This document shows positions 1-12,347 of a stretch of DNA of 64,000 nucleotides, one piece after another. The translations under genes were made by a program, and so were the position numbers. Source of the DNA: Candidatus Goldiibacteriota bacterium HGW-Goldbacteria-1 (GTDB taxonomy: Bacteria > Oederibacteriota > PGYV01); assembly GCA_002839855.1 (NCBI GenBank), contig PGYV01000005.1, forward strand, positions 205,824-269,823. Reading direction: 5' to 3'. How positions within the stretch are numbered: position 1 is the stretch's first letter; each line of letters opens with the position of its first letter. A model generated the notes under the pieces. It saw only the letters and a program-made list of their open reading frames with translations, was not told the DNA's origin and did no database searches.

Positions 1-3356
<3,356 letters not shown>

Positions 3357-3421
3357 TTATCATTTCTTCATACAAATAATAGTTATCACAACCGCCTCAT
3401 AACCACTAATATATTTCGTTT

Positions 3422-3712
3422 TCATTTTTTACCCGCAGTCTTAACAATGTAATAACCGCCCGTCTTTGGGCTTCCTATAAAAACTATCATTTTTTGCTTT
3501 TTTAACTTCCTCAATCGCTTTTCAAGCGTATCAACGGAAACCCCAAGCGCCGAAGATATCATAGGCACTCTCTGTCCTTCGTTTTTTTCTATATATTTAA
3601 ATACAGATTCAAGATCATTTACTCCGCCATTTACTGGGACATTTACTGGAACATTTACTGGGACATTTACTGGGACATTTACTCCGCCACTTTGATTTAA
3701 ATCCTTTTTATT
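3422..3712 (-). pseudogene. 3' remnant of an AlbA_2/AAA_4-type DNA-binding or helicase-related gene
   Basis: One frame is open between an in-frame TGA at 3715-3713 and a TGA at 3424-3422 but contains no usable start. Its translation begins with a run of GGVN/NVPV units, then a winged-helix-like tail (VFKYIEKNEGQRVPMISSALGVSVDTLEKRLRK is the recognisable stretch, quoted in part: SALGVSVDTLEKRL). It ends in a KKQKMIVFIGSPKTGGYY-type wing. A GGVN(x)n linker followed by a C-terminal winged helix is the usual end of the AlbA_2 (formerly AAA_4) family of putative transcriptional regulators/ATP-dependent DNA helicases. The N-terminal several hundred residues are missing, so this is a decayed gene. 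Upstream, another frame reads VAEIKKFSAEIKRI before a stop; it may be part of the same wreck. Confidence 0.65.
3616..3687. repeat. Six 12-bp tandem units (CATTTACTGGGA type)
   Basis: Six consecutive 12-bp units: two CATTTACTCCGC at the ends and four CATTTACTGGGA/CATTTACTGGAA between them. On the minus strand they encode the NVPV/GGVN linker of the adjoining gene remnant. Being 12 bp they keep the frame, so copy number can change without a frameshift. Confidence 0.85.
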
Positions 3713-3751
3713 TCAGCTGAGAATTTTTTTATCTCGGCAACCCAAAATATA

Positions 3752-4450
3752 TTACTTATTCTCCTCAAAGAATTCCTTTATCTGCTTCTCCCTGTCGGGG
3801 TGTTCTTTGCTGAACCCCCCGTCCTGGTTGCAGCGGAGGCACTTTGATTCAAGTTCCCTTATTTCTTCATACATCTCTTCAATTACTTTTCTTATCGGAT
3901 CAGGAAGGTCGCCGTGCATAAGGTCAGATTCCGGTTTTTCGCCGCCTGAACGCGCTACAACTCCCGGAACACCGACAACGGTGGAGCCGTCCGGCACGTT
4001 ATGAATTACGACAGAACCTGCGCCTATCTTTACATTATTGCCTATATTAATATTGCCCAGCACTTTTGCTCCCGTGCCCACAACAACATCATTTCCAATT
4101 GTGGGATGCCTTTTGCCTTTTTCTTTGCCGGTGCCGCCAAGGGTAACTCCCTGATATAAAAGCACGTCATCGCCTATTATCGCGGTCTCTCCTATTACCA
4201 CACCCATACCGTGGTCAATAAAGAACCTTTTTCCTATTTTTGCTCCCGGGTGGATTTCTATCCCGGTAAAAAACCTGTTAAAAGCGGATATCATCCTTGG
4301 GATAAACGGTATTTTTATACTGTGTAGAAAATGGGCTATCCTGTGGGAGATTATAGCGTGAAGCCCGGGGTACATTAATACCACTTCAAAAACATTCTTT
4401 GCGGCAGGGTCTCTTCTAAAAACTGTCTTTATATCATCCACAAGAAACAT
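3752..4450 (-). CDS. cysE: Serine O-acetyltransferase
   Basis: 232 residues. It makes O-acetylserine from serine and acetyl-CoA, the first step of cysteine synthesis. The N-terminal helices ([23 protein letters not shown], seen as RDPAA and YPGLHA) and [15 protein letters not shown] match the short EpsC/CysE type. Left-handed beta-helix hexapeptide repeats follow ([31 protein letters not shown]). The catalytic histidine lies in IDHGMG, and KRHPT contributes to the active site. After the helix there is a longer, charged tail with a CLRC pair, which is unusual for a feedback-sensitive CysE tail. The ATG follows GGAGGA, and a promoter lies just upstream, so it is probably its own transcript. Confidence 0.95.
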   Translation of the reverse strand: MFLVDDIKTVFRRDPAAKNVFEVVLMYPGLHAIISHRIAHFLHSIKIPFIPRMISAFNRFFTGIEIHPGAKIGKRFFIDHGMGVVIGETAIIGDDVLLYQGVTLGGTGKEKGKRHPTIGNDVVVGTGAKVLGNINIGNNVKIGAGSVVIHNVPDGSTVVGVPGVVARSGGEKPESDLMHGDLPDPIRKVIEEMYEEIRELESKCLRCNQDGGFSKEHPDREKQIKEFFEENK

Positions 4451-4484
4451 ATAAATCCTCCGTATATGGGTTGTATTTATTGTG

Positions 4485-4512
4485 ATTATATCATAAGAAA
4501 GGACCCTTTAAA
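4485..4512 (-). promoter_or_regulatory. Sigma-70-type promoter of cysE
   Basis: On the minus strand TTTAAA (4512-4507), 16-bp spacer, TATAAT (4490-4485). The -10 box is a perfect consensus and lies 34 bp upstream of the cysE ATG. The -35 overlaps the foot of the neighbouring terminator. Confidence 0.6.
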
Positions 4513-4547
4513 TAAAAAAAACCACCGGCTTAAAAGCCGGTGGTTTT
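4513..4547 (-). terminator. Rho-independent terminator after the 4563-5639 lipoprotein gene
   Basis: Perfect 11-bp stem ACCACCGGCTT / AAGCCGGTGGT with a 2-base loop, followed on the minus strand by eight T. It lies just after the lipoprotein stop codon and just before the cysE promoter. Confidence 0.9.
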
Positions 4548-4562
4548 TAGGCAGTTTAACTT

Positions 4563-5639
4563 TTAATAAGCTTCGTATGTCATAACAGTTCTCATCGTCA
4601 TCATTGGCATTCCGGAAAGCGACTGGGTTGCATTAATCTCTATTGGCAGATCCTGCGCGTTATATGTGTAATATATATCCATATTCATGGACATCCCCAT
4701 AAACGACATAACAGAATGTACCTCGGCCGGATTTCCTGCCGCATTATAGGTATAAGTTGTAGTGCCGGTAACAGTATCCGTACTGTCATACGCTGTGGCC
4801 AATGTCATTTTACCTGCCGCGTTATAATCCATAATGGTATACGAATACAACGTACTGCCCATATATGTTTCTGACCTTGTCATAAGGTTGGAAGCATTAT
4901 ATGTATTCACCATCCTTGAAGAGAGCGTTGTCCCCGAATAGCTTTCAATTGTAAGCACAGAACCGGCGGCATTATAAGTCTTTACCTCTGACGTCTGAAT
5001 TACACCCGAAGCATTATAGATATCCGTCCTTATAATATTATTCGCGGCATCATACAGATAAGTCGTGTACTGCATAAGATTACCCGCGCCGTCATAAACA
5101 TCCTGCCTTACAACTTTACCGCCTGAAAGTGTTGGAACTATTTCTTGTATCAAGATGCCCGAATCATCATAAACTAACATATTTGAAGTATTTCCAATAT
5201 AATCAAACCCCACGCTTGACGTGGTCGAAACCGAGCCCGCGCTGTCATACGCTGTTACAGATGCAGCCGTAGGAGTCAATCCGCCCGCCCCATAGGAAAA
5301 CGTCATTGACATCCCTATAACACCCGAATTGGATATATCCATAGTTTTAAGTCTATAACCGCTTCCCGTTGTATTTGTGGCCGTATAAGTGGCTGTTGCG
5401 GATAATGTGTTCGTGGAAGTATGTGTATTAGTCGCCGTATAAGACGCCGTGACAGAACCCGTGCTTGTGGCGGTCGCGGATGCAGCAGGTGAAAGCGTGA
5501 TATTAGAAGTCGGAACCCCTGTCGCCGCTTCGATTACCGGTTCTTCAACAGCAGCCGGCGAAACGTGTTTTGTGCACGAAACAGCTATAAAAGACAAGAC
5601 AATAAAAGAAAACACCCAAAAATTAATGATTTTTTTCAT
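4563..5639 (-). CDS. Secreted lipoprotein with Thr-rich linker and YD-like repeats
   Basis: 358 residues. The start MKKIINFWVFSFIVLSFIAVSC is a lipoprotein signal peptide with the lipid-modified cysteine at residue 22. Residues ~45-95 are a threonine-rich linker (TATSTGS, SYTATNTHTSTNT, TATYTATNT). From ~100 on there are ~20-residue units of the type YDxAGNxxxxxxxxY (VYDGAGNLMQYTTYLYDAAN, TYNAAGSVLTIESY, DYNAAGKMTLATAY). These resemble the YD repeats of RHS/teneurin proteins, which form a carbohydrate-binding beta structure. It has no RHS core or toxin domain and is far too short for an RHS protein. Likely anchored in the outer membrane with the repeats facing out; function unknown. The ATG follows GGGAGGG, and a TATAAT lies ~50 bp upstream without a good -35. 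Confidence 0.85.
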   Translation of the reverse strand: MKKIINFWVFSFIVLSFIAVSCTKHVSPAAVEEPVIEAATGVPTSNITLSPAASATATSTGSVTASYTATNTHTSTNTLSATATYTATNTTGSGYRLKTMDISNSGVIGMSMTFSYGAGGLTPTAASVTAYDSAGSVSTTSSVGFDYIGNTSNMLVYDDSGILIQEIVPTLSGGKVVRQDVYDGAGNLMQYTTYLYDAANNIIRTDIYNASGVIQTSEVKTYNAAGSVLTIESYSGTTLSSRMVNTYNASNLMTRSETYMGSTLYSYTIMDYNAAGKMTLATAYDSTDTVTGTTTYTYNAAGNPAEVHSVMSFMGMSMNMDIYYTYNAQDLPIEINATQSLSGMPMMTMRTVMTYEAY

Positions 5640-5725
5640 ATATAACCCTCCCTGCTTATTGTAATTATTAACCGCCCTCCCGGTTAATAAGGATATTATA
5701 ACAAGTTCATTTTACCATTACCACA

Positions 5726-6979
5726 CTATATTTTCGTTTTTATGAACTTCCCTGCCAGATAAAACGACCCGCCTATTACAACCACTCCCCTTCCTTTTAT
5801 CTTACGCGCAAGGGCAAATGCTTTATCATTGTCCGGTTCAAGATATGATTTTAACCCTGCTTTATCAGCAAGTTTTTTTATTACAGAGGGATCTTCCGCC
5901 CTATCATTATTAATAGCAGTTATGACAAGCTGGACATTTTTGTATTTTTTAACACTCTGCAGGACAGACTTTATATCTTTATCCTTTAACGCAGAAAAGA
6001 TATAAGTAACTTTTCCGGCGAGCATTTTTGCAAGCGCGCTAAACATGGCATCAACCGCTTCCGGGTTGTGTGCCACGCTTACAAAAGTATCTTTTGATAT
6101 CTTCTGCAGCCTGCCCGCAACCCTTACCCTTTCAACCGCCTTAACCGCCTTTTTCATATCAACATTAACATCCATACTTCTTATTATTTCTGCCGCAGCA
6201 AGTGCCATTGCCGCGTTCTGCGCCATTACATCTTCGTGCATTAACAGTTTAATCATAATAGGCCGTTTATTTTTAACATCTTTCAGCTTTGCATTTATCC
6301 CTGAAATATTATGGCTTATATTTTCAACTTTAAAATAATCCTCCGGGAAAAAAGCGATCTGTCCAAAACGTTTCTTAACATGCTTTCTTAAATTATTATC
6401 TTTAAGGTTAAACAGCCCGGCGCCTTTTACAATCTCTTCTTTTTCTTTAAGAATCTTTAAACAGGTATTGCCCAGCAGCTGCGTGTGTTCAAGCGAGACA
6501 GATGTTATTACAGAGAGCAGTTTTGCGGCGTAATTGACGTTTGTCGCGTCATATCTTCCGCCAAGGCCGGCTTCAATAACCGCTATTTCCACCCCGCACT
6601 CCCTGAAGACAAGAAATGCCAGCACAGTCATAAATTCAAAATAAGTAAGATACGTGGAGTTTTTCTTAATGGTTTTTTTCAGCAGATTTACATTTTTTGA
6701 TAAGATATCTTCAGGCGCGGATTTCCCGTTTACGGCAACCCTTTCCCTGAAATTGTTAATATGCGGCGATGTGTATACGCCCGTTTTATATTCCGAAGCC
6801 CTGAATATCGCTTCAATAAACGCGGCAGTTGTGCCTTTGCCGTTGCTGCCGGCTATGTGAATTACCCCAAAAGCGTCCTGCGGATTATCCAGTAATGCCA
6901 GAATATTTTTTATTCTGCCAAGCGAATAATCAAATTTAAATTCATTAAGCGATGAAATATAACCGTCAATATCTGTCAT
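5726..6979 (-). CDS. folC: Folylpolyglutamate synthase / dihydrofolate synthase
   Basis: 417 residues, Mur-ligase fold. It adds glutamate to folates (and possibly makes dihydrofolate from dihydropteroate). P-loop GSNGKGTTAAF near residue 44, followed by TSPHINNFRERV (folate/Mg loop), SVSLEHTQLLGNT and a KEKEEIVKGAG segment. The C-terminal Mur_ligase_C domain carries SVAHNPEA, where most FolC have DGAHNP; the aspartate is replaced by valine/serine, a mild oddity. It lies 16 bp downstream of accD; the accD-folC pair is common in bacteria. No clear ribosome-binding site is visible before the ATG, so translation may depend on accD. Confidence 0.93.
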   Translation of the reverse strand: MTDIDGYISSLNEFKFDYSLGRIKNILALLDNPQDAFGVIHIAGSNGKGTTAAFIEAIFRASEYKTGVYTSPHINNFRERVAVNGKSAPEDILSKNVNLLKKTIKKNSTYLTYFEFMTVLAFLVFRECGVEIAVIEAGLGGRYDATNVNYAAKLLSVITSVSLEHTQLLGNTCLKILKEKEEIVKGAGLFNLKDNNLRKHVKKRFGQIAFFPEDYFKVENISHNISGINAKLKDVKNKRPIMIKLLMHEDVMAQNAAMALAAAEIIRSMDVNVDMKKAVKAVERVRVAGRLQKISKDTFVSVAHNPEAVDAMFSALAKMLAGKVTYIFSALKDKDIKSVLQSVKKYKNVQLVITAINNDRAEDPSVIKKLADKAGLKSYLEPDNDKAFALARKIKGRGVVVIGGSFYLAGKFIKTKI

Positions 6980-6995
6980 TTTATTATAAGGTTAT

Positions 6996-7871
6996 TCAGG
7001 AAACCTTTTTTCCTTTATACCTTCCGGCGCCCGTCATTTTTGAAAGCGCCATGTGAATGGTGTTCTTCATGTCTTTTCTTTCGGTTATTATGTCTATCAT
7101 GCCGTGTTCCAGAAGGAATTCAGAACGCTGGAAACCTTCCGGCAGTTTCTGCCTTATCGTCTGTTCTATTACCCTGGGCCCGGCAAACATTATAAGCGCT
7201 TCGGGCTCCGCTATGTTTATATCCCCAAGCATGGCAAAAGACGCGGTGACGCCGCCGCCTGTGGGGTCTGTCATTACAGATATAAAAGGAAGCCCGGCGT
7301 CTGACAGCCTTGACAGCGCCGCGGATATCTTTGCCATCTGCATAAGCGATATAATACCTTCATGCATCCTTGCACCGCCGCCTGAAGCCGACACTATAAT
7401 CACCGGAAACCTTTTTTCAATTGCTGTCTCGCATAACGACGTAAGCCTTTCTCCCATAACAGAACCTAACGAACCGCCCATAAAGGAGAAATCCGTGACT
7501 CCCAGCGCCACATCCATATCGTTCATCTTTCCCGTTCCGGTTATTACCGATTCTGTAAGCCCGGTTGCTTTCTTTGATTTTTCAAGCTTATCTTTATACT
7601 GCGGAAACGACAGGTAATCCACAGGCGTAACATCTTCAAACATTATATTAAAAGTACCGCTGTCAATAAGCATTTCCACGCGTTCTTTTGCGGTTACCCT
7701 TTTGTGCTGTCCGCATTTGGGGCATACGCTTAAGTTATCCGAGAGTTCTTTTTTAAGCACTATGGAATCGCAGCGGTCGCACTTTACCCACATGCCTTCC
7801 GGTATCTTTGTCTCTTTTTTCTCCACGTTCCTTATAATTGTGTATTTAGGCCTGTGAAACCATGCTGCCAT
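6996..7871 (-). CDS. accD: Acetyl-CoA carboxylase carboxyltransferase subunit beta
   Basis: 291 residues. It transfers the carboxyl group from biotin to acetyl-CoA in fatty-acid synthesis, together with AccA (not in the window). The N-terminal four-cysteine zinc ribbon (CDRCDS...CPKCGQH, residues ~32-54) identifies the beta subunit. The crotonase-type core shows GSLGSVMGERLTSL, ASGGGARMHEGI and DPTGGGVTASFAMLGD. The start is well fixed by AAGGAG six bases before the ATG. It sits between folC and the HD-GYP gene, in the same direction as the trp genes. Confidence 0.97.
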   Translation of the reverse strand: MAAWFHRPKYTIIRNVEKKETKIPEGMWVKCDRCDSIVLKKELSDNLSVCPKCGQHKRVTAKERVEMLIDSGTFNIMFEDVTPVDYLSFPQYKDKLEKSKKATGLTESVITGTGKMNDMDVALGVTDFSFMGGSLGSVMGERLTSLCETAIEKRFPVIIVSASGGGARMHEGIISLMQMAKISAALSRLSDAGLPFISVMTDPTGGGVTASFAMLGDINIAEPEALIMFAGPRVIEQTIRQKLPEGFQRSEFLLEHGMIDIITERKDMKNTIHMALSKMTGAGRYKGKKVS

Positions 7872-7885
7872 TTTAAATTCTCCTT

Positions 7886-9592
7886 TTACTTTTTAACTTT
7901 TTTTGAAAAATACTTTTTAATTGCCTTTATCGCAACCGCCACAATTTCCGGGTCAAACTGCGTGCCGGAACAGTGCTGTATTTCCTGAATGCAGGTTTCA
8001 AGCGGAAGCCCTTTTCTGTACGGCCTGTCTGTCAGCATCGCGTCAAGCGTGTCAGCGATGCTGATTATCCTTGAATGCATGGGTATATCTTCGCCTATAA
8101 GGCCCGCGGGATAACCATTGCCGTCAAACCTTTCGTGATGATGCCTGATTACCGGCAAAATATCCTTAAGCTGAGGTATCGGTTCAAGTATATTTGCGCC
8201 TTCATCAGGGTGTTTTTTGATTTCAAGAAATTCCTGTTCGGTTAATTTTGCGGGCTTTCTAAGTATGCTTTCATCCACGCCTATTTTTCCTATGTCGTGA
8301 AACAGCGCGGCAATTTTCAGTTCTTTTAATTCCGCATCCGGAATACCAAGCGCTTTGCCTATTTCCATACTGTATGTGGTGACGCCGTCAGAATGATGCC
8401 TTGTATAGTTGTCTTTTTTGTCTATAGTTTCCGCAAGGCACTTGATGGTGTTCATAAACATGTCCTGCGTTTCGGTGTAAAGTTTTGCGTTTTCAATTGC
8501 TACCGCCGCCTGATTGGCAAGCGCTTCAAGCAGGTTTTTATCGTCTTCGTTGAAAAAATCCCCGCCTTTTTTGTTGATTACTTCCATTACACCCACAAGT
8601 CTCTGTTTGGTCTTAAGAGGAACCGCAATTATAGATCTTGTCTTAAATGTGGTTTTTTCATCAGCTTTTTTAAAAAACCTTGGGTCATTCTGCGCGTCCG
8701 CTACAAGCACAGAGCGGTCTTCCCTTGCCACCCATCCCGCAATACCTTCGCCTATCGGAACCCTTATGTTTTTTATTGTTTCTTTTTGGGCTCCTGTTGC
8801 TGACGCAAAAACCAGTTCATCCCTTTCAAGCAGAAGAATAGAACCCGCTTCCGCTTGAAGCATATGTGTGGACGCGGCAAGCATTTTATCAAGCAGAATA
8901 TCAAGTTCAAGCGTTGAATTTACGTATTCAGTTATACCCATAAGATGTTCAAGACGTTCAATTTTTTCCTTATTGTCCGTTAAAAGCCCCGCGTTTTTAA
9001 CAATAGCAGAAATGTAAGGCGTAAAGATAAGCAGCGTTTCAAGGTCTCTGTTATCAAACGCCTTCCCTTTCTTTTTATTCAGCATTTCAATAACGCCAAG
9101 TATATCGTGGTCAAATTTAAGAGGCGCGCACATAATATTGCGTGTCTTGTATTTTAAATTTTTGTCAAAACGGGTTGTATGCCTTTTATCAGCTGCAGCG
9201 TCCGGCGTAATCATCGGTTTTCCTGTCTGTGCAACCCAGCCGGCAACGCCTTCGCCTATGGCAAGCTTGAACTTTTTTATCTGGGATGCTTTGCCGCCTT
9301 TGGCAGATGCAAAATACAGGGCGTTTGTATGTTTTTCCACAAGCAGTATGGATCCGGCTTCGCTTGAAGTGGCATCCATAACAGTTGATAAAAATCTGTC
9401 CAATATATCGCTAAGTTTAAAATCCTTGGCTGTTATTTCGGATATTGCCTGCAGAATATTAACCTGCTTCTGCAGGACAATAATTTCCGCGCGCAGACTG
9501 TCAACTTCAGATACACCTTTAGATGCATTGACAGCAGGCTTTTTTGACTTTACACTCTCATACTTGTTTGTTTTCTTCCTGCTTTTTGGCAT
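7886..9592 (-). CDS. GAF-GAF-HD-GYP protein, probable c-di-GMP phosphodiesterase
   Basis: 568 residues from the ATG at 9592, chosen because GAGGA lies five bases upstream; a TTG at 9604 is possible but has no such site. A basic N-terminus and a coiled coil (SLRAEIIVLQKQVNILQAIS) lead into two GAF domains (about 60-200 and 225-370). Each has the pattern AGSILL...GEGVAGWVA / GEGIAGWVA and R(N/S)I(M/I)xxPL. The C-terminal HD-GYP domain has FHDIGK, KKHPDEGA, HHHERFDGNGYP and IADTLDAML. The family degrades c-di-GMP and the GAF pair senses a small ligand. No membrane segment. It stands between trpA and accD, where most genomes have trpA-accD-folC directly. Confidence 0.9.
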   Translation of the reverse strand: MPKSRKKTNKYESVKSKKPAVNASKGVSEVDSLRAEIIVLQKQVNILQAISEITAKDFKLSDILDRFLSTVMDATSSEAGSILLVEKHTNALYFASAKGGKASQIKKFKLAIGEGVAGWVAQTGKPMITPDAAADKRHTTRFDKNLKYKTRNIMCAPLKFDHDILGVIEMLNKKKGKAFDNRDLETLLIFTPYISAIVKNAGLLTDNKEKIERLEHLMGITEYVNSTLELDILLDKMLAASTHMLQAEAGSILLLERDELVFASATGAQKETIKNIRVPIGEGIAGWVAREDRSVLVADAQNDPRFFKKADEKTTFKTRSIIAVPLKTKQRLVGVMEVINKKGGDFFNEDDKNLLEALANQAAVAIENAKLYTETQDMFMNTIKCLAETIDKKDNYTRHHSDGVTTYSMEIGKALGIPDAELKELKIAALFHDIGKIGVDESILRKPAKLTEQEFLEIKKHPDEGANILEPIPQLKDILPVIRHHHERFDGNGYPAGLIGEDIPMHSRIISIADTLDAMLTDRPYRKGLPLETCIQEIQHCSGTQFDPEIVAVAIKAIKKYFSKKVKK

Positions 9593-9624
9593 CCGTTTCC
9601 TCAATTTTTTATCAAACTAAGAAT

Positions 9625-10401
9625 TCAAGCATTTAGGAATTTTTTCACAAACATCTCTGCTTTTTTCAACATCACACTCTTGTTTTTGCCGTATTTTTCA
9701 CAGAGCGAAACAAAAGCGCTTCCAATTATTACTCCGTCTGCTATTTTAAGGATTTCTTTAGCCTGCGATGGTTCTGAAATACCAAAACCGGCAAAAACAG
9801 GCAATTTCGAAAGCTTTTTCAAATACTTAAGCAGTTCAAACCCGACAATACTGCTTTTTGCGCTGCCGGTTACGCCTTTCTGAAGGATATAATACACAAA
9901 ACCGCTGCTTTTTTCCACAATTTTTTTGGCGCGCTCCCTTGTATTTGACGGCGCCGCAAGGTAAACAAGGTTAAAATCATGTTTTTTGGCGTAAGAATAA
10001 AACTTTGGCTCCTCGTCAAACGGCAAATCCGGGATAATTGCCCCGTCTAATCCCGCTTTTAACGCGCTGTCCACAAATTTTTCCGGCCCAAAGTGATATA
10101 TAAGGTTATAGTATGTCATTGCCACTATAGGTATTTCTATCCCTTTTGCCCTTACCCTTTTAACAATTTCAAGGCAGTCCTTTATTGTCACACCCCGGCT
10201 TAACGCCCTTTCCCCGGCTTTTTGAATAACCATCCCGTCCGCGATTGGGTCAGAAAAAGGTATGCCAAGTTCCACCAGCGAAACCCCGCTTCGTGCCAGT
10301 GTTATTATTAAATCTTCTGTTTCTTTTATTCCGGGATCACCCGCCATTAAATAAATAACAATTTTTTTGCCTTTAGACTTTAACATCTCCATCCTGTTCA
10401 T
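9625..10401 (-). CDS. trpA: Tryptophan synthase alpha subunit
   Basis: 258 residues, usual length. It splits indole-3-glycerol phosphate to indole, which passes to TrpB. Catalytic glutamate and aspartate are in VELGIPFSDPIADG (residues ~46-59). MTYYNL and PDLPFDEE follow, and the phosphate-binding loops GFGISEPSQA and GVIIGSAFV are intact. It begins two bases after the trpB stop and is preceded by GGGGG, so it is clearly in the trpB transcript. Confidence 0.96.
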   Translation of the reverse strand: MNRMEMLKSKGKKIVIYLMAGDPGIKETEDLIITLARSGVSLVELGIPFSDPIADGMVIQKAGERALSRGVTIKDCLEIVKRVRAKGIEIPIVAMTYYNLIYHFGPEKFVDSALKAGLDGAIIPDLPFDEEPKFYSYAKKHDFNLVYLAAPSNTRERAKKIVEKSSGFVYYILQKGVTGSAKSSIVGFELLKYLKKLSKLPVFAGFGISEPSQAKEILKIADGVIIGSAFVSLCEKYGKNKSVMLKKAEMFVKKFLNA

Positions 10402-10402
10402 G

Positions 10403-11584
10403 TTATTTACCCCCTTTTATAAGGGAATAGACCGTGTTTATGTCTTTATCACCCCTGCCTGACACATTGACAATGACAATATCTTTTTTCTTAAGCTTCA
10501 TTTTTTCAAGGTACGCGCATGCATGTGAAGATTCAAGCGCGGGAATTATGCCTTCTTCACAGCACATCATCTTAAAACCTTCAAGCGCTTCAATATCTGT
10601 TATTACATCAAACTGTGCCCTGTTTGTTTTTGAAAGATAGCTTAATTCCGGCCCAACACCCGGATAATCCAGCCCTGCTGAAACTGAATGCGTCTCTGTT
10701 ATCTGACCGTGTTCCGTCTGAAGCACATATGTCTTGGCGCCATGCAGAATACCCACTTCATTATTCACAATACTTGCGGCGTGTTTACCTGTTTTTAAAC
10801 CAAGTCCGCCGGCTTCCACACCTATTAATTTTACATTTTTATCATCTATAAACGGATAAAAAAGGCCCATGGCATTTGAACCGCCGCCCACGCACGCCAC
10901 CAGATAATCCGGAAGCCTGCCTTCGGCTTTAAGTATCTGCTTGCGCGCTTCTTTTCCAATAACGGACTGAAAATCCCTGACCATCATGGGATACGGGTGA
11001 AAACCTGAAACAGTGCCTATGATATAAAATGTATTGTCCACATTTTTTAACCAGTCGCGCGTGGCTTCGTTAAGCGCGTCTTTTAAGGTCTTGCTTCCGG
11101 AAGTAACCGGAATTACGCGCGCGCCAAGCAGTTCCATTCTGAAAACATTTAACGACTGCCTTTTTATATCTTCTTCGCCCATATAAACGTCGCATTCACA
11201 GTTGAAAAGCGCGGCCACCGTGGCTGTTGCCACGCCGTGCTGTCCCGCGCCGGTTTCCGCTATTATTCTTTTTTTACCCATCCGTTTTGCCAGCAGTATC
11301 TGACCTATTGTGTTGTTAATCTTGTGCGCGCCGGTGTGATTTAAATCTTCCCGTTTCAGATATATCTTTGCCCCAAAGCGTTTGGAAAGTTTTTCGGCAA
11401 AATACAAAGGCGACGGCCTGCCCACGTAATTTTTTAAGTAGTAATCAAATTCGCGTTTAAACGCCGGATCTTTTTTTGCTTTTTCATAATTTCTTTCAAG
11501 GTCATCCAAAAGCGCCCTTAATGTTTCAGGCGCGAACTTTCCGCCAAAATCTCCAAAAAAACCTTTTTTATCGGGTATTCTCAT
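10403..11584 (-). CDS. trpB: Tryptophan synthase beta subunit
   Basis: 393 residues. It condenses indole with serine using pyridoxal phosphate. The PLP lysine is in [11 protein letters not shown], the catalytic glutamate in ETGAGQHG, and the PLP phosphate loop is [10 protein letters not shown]. The N-terminus ([15 protein letters not shown]) and size fit TrpB1, the partner of TrpA, rather than TrpB2. It follows trpF by 57 bp and has CGGAGC before the ATG. Confidence 0.97.
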   Translation of the reverse strand: MRIPDKKGFFGDFGGKFAPETLRALLDDLERNYEKAKKDPAFKREFDYYLKNYVGRPSPLYFAEKLSKRFGAKIYLKREDLNHTGAHKINNTIGQILLAKRMGKKRIIAETGAGQHGVATATVAALFNCECDVYMGEEDIKRQSLNVFRMELLGARVIPVTSGSKTLKDALNEATRDWLKNVDNTFYIIGTVSGFHPYPMMVRDFQSVIGKEARKQILKAEGRLPDYLVACVGGGSNAMGLFYPFIDDKNVKLIGVEAGGLGLKTGKHAASIVNNEVGILHGAKTYVLQTEHGQITETHSVSAGLDYPGVGPELSYLSKTNRAQFDVITDIEALEGFKMMCCEEGIIPALESSHACAYLEKMKLKKKDIVIVNVSGRGDKDINTVYSLIKGGK

Positions 11585-11641
11585 TTTATGCTCCGTTTTA
11601 TTTTGTATTGTGGTTTTATGACGTGAATTGGGATATGACTT

Positions 11642-12265
11642 TCACCATCGGGCTTTGTTAACGTTTTCAAAAAGCCTCTTTAGCTTTGACGGATCTTTTT
11701 TACCTTTGGTTTTTTCCACGCCTGACGATATATCAAGGCCGTATGGTTTTATTGTCCCCGCTATAGCGTTCACCGTTTCCGGCTTTATGCCGCCCGCTAT
11801 AAAAAAAGGCGCACTGATTTTTTTCAGGATTTTCCAGTCAAACCGCTTTCCTGTTCCGCCGTGAAGCGACGGGTCATATGTGTCAAAAAGAAAACAATCC
11901 ACGTGATTTTTATATTTTTTTACCTGTGATTCTGTATATGATGCATCTTTTGCTTTTACCACTTTTAAAATTTTAGCGTTTTTAATTTTTTTAAGGCAGG
12001 AAAGGCTTACTTCGCCGTGAACCTGGGCTATATCAAGCCCCAGCATAGAAACAGTTTTATTTATTTTAGCGCCGTCGGGTTCCACAAACACTCCGGCTTT
12101 CATGGTAAATGGCTTAAGTTTTTTTATGATTTGACCTGCCTGTTTTTCACTTACTTTTCTTGGGCTTTCAGCAAATATAAAACCGACAATATCCGCACCA
12201 AGCGTTTCAGCAAGAATGGCATCTTTAAGGTTTGTAATTCCGCATATTTTAACTTTCGGTTTCAT
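11642..12265 (-). CDS. trpF: Phosphoribosylanthranilate isomerase
   Basis: 207 residues. Third step of tryptophan synthesis, an Amadori rearrangement in a TIM barrel. KVKICGIT carries the catalytic cysteine. The catalytic aspartate is in FLFDTYDPSLHGGTGKRFDW, and GGIKPETV and GLDISSGVE form the phosphate site. AGAGGT precedes the ATG. The 82-bp gap to trpC and the 57-bp gap to trpB are the loosest joints in the trp cluster; I saw no terminator in either. Confidence 0.95.
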   Translation of the reverse strand: MKPKVKICGITNLKDAILAETLGADIVGFIFAESPRKVSEKQAGQIIKKLKPFTMKAGVFVEPDGAKINKTVSMLGLDIAQVHGEVSLSCLKKIKNAKILKVVKAKDASYTESQVKKYKNHVDCFLFDTYDPSLHGGTGKRFDWKILKKISAPFFIAGGIKPETVNAIAGTIKPYGLDISSGVEKTKGKKDPSKLKRLFENVNKARW

Positions 12266-12347
12266 GTTTACCTCTGGATATATTCAAGTGTACAGAGTTT
12301 CACTAACCCTTTGTACCTTCCGGCCAGACTTTTTTTAACTTCTGACG

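Noticed and set aside
4563-5639. RHS toxin
   Set aside because: YD-like units only, no RHS core cleavage motif, no toxin tip, no immunity gene, lipid-anchored.
11585-12347. trp attenuator or T-box in the trp cluster gaps
   Set aside because: The gaps at 11585-11641 and 12266-12347 show no Trp-codon leader, T-box motif or terminator hairpin.
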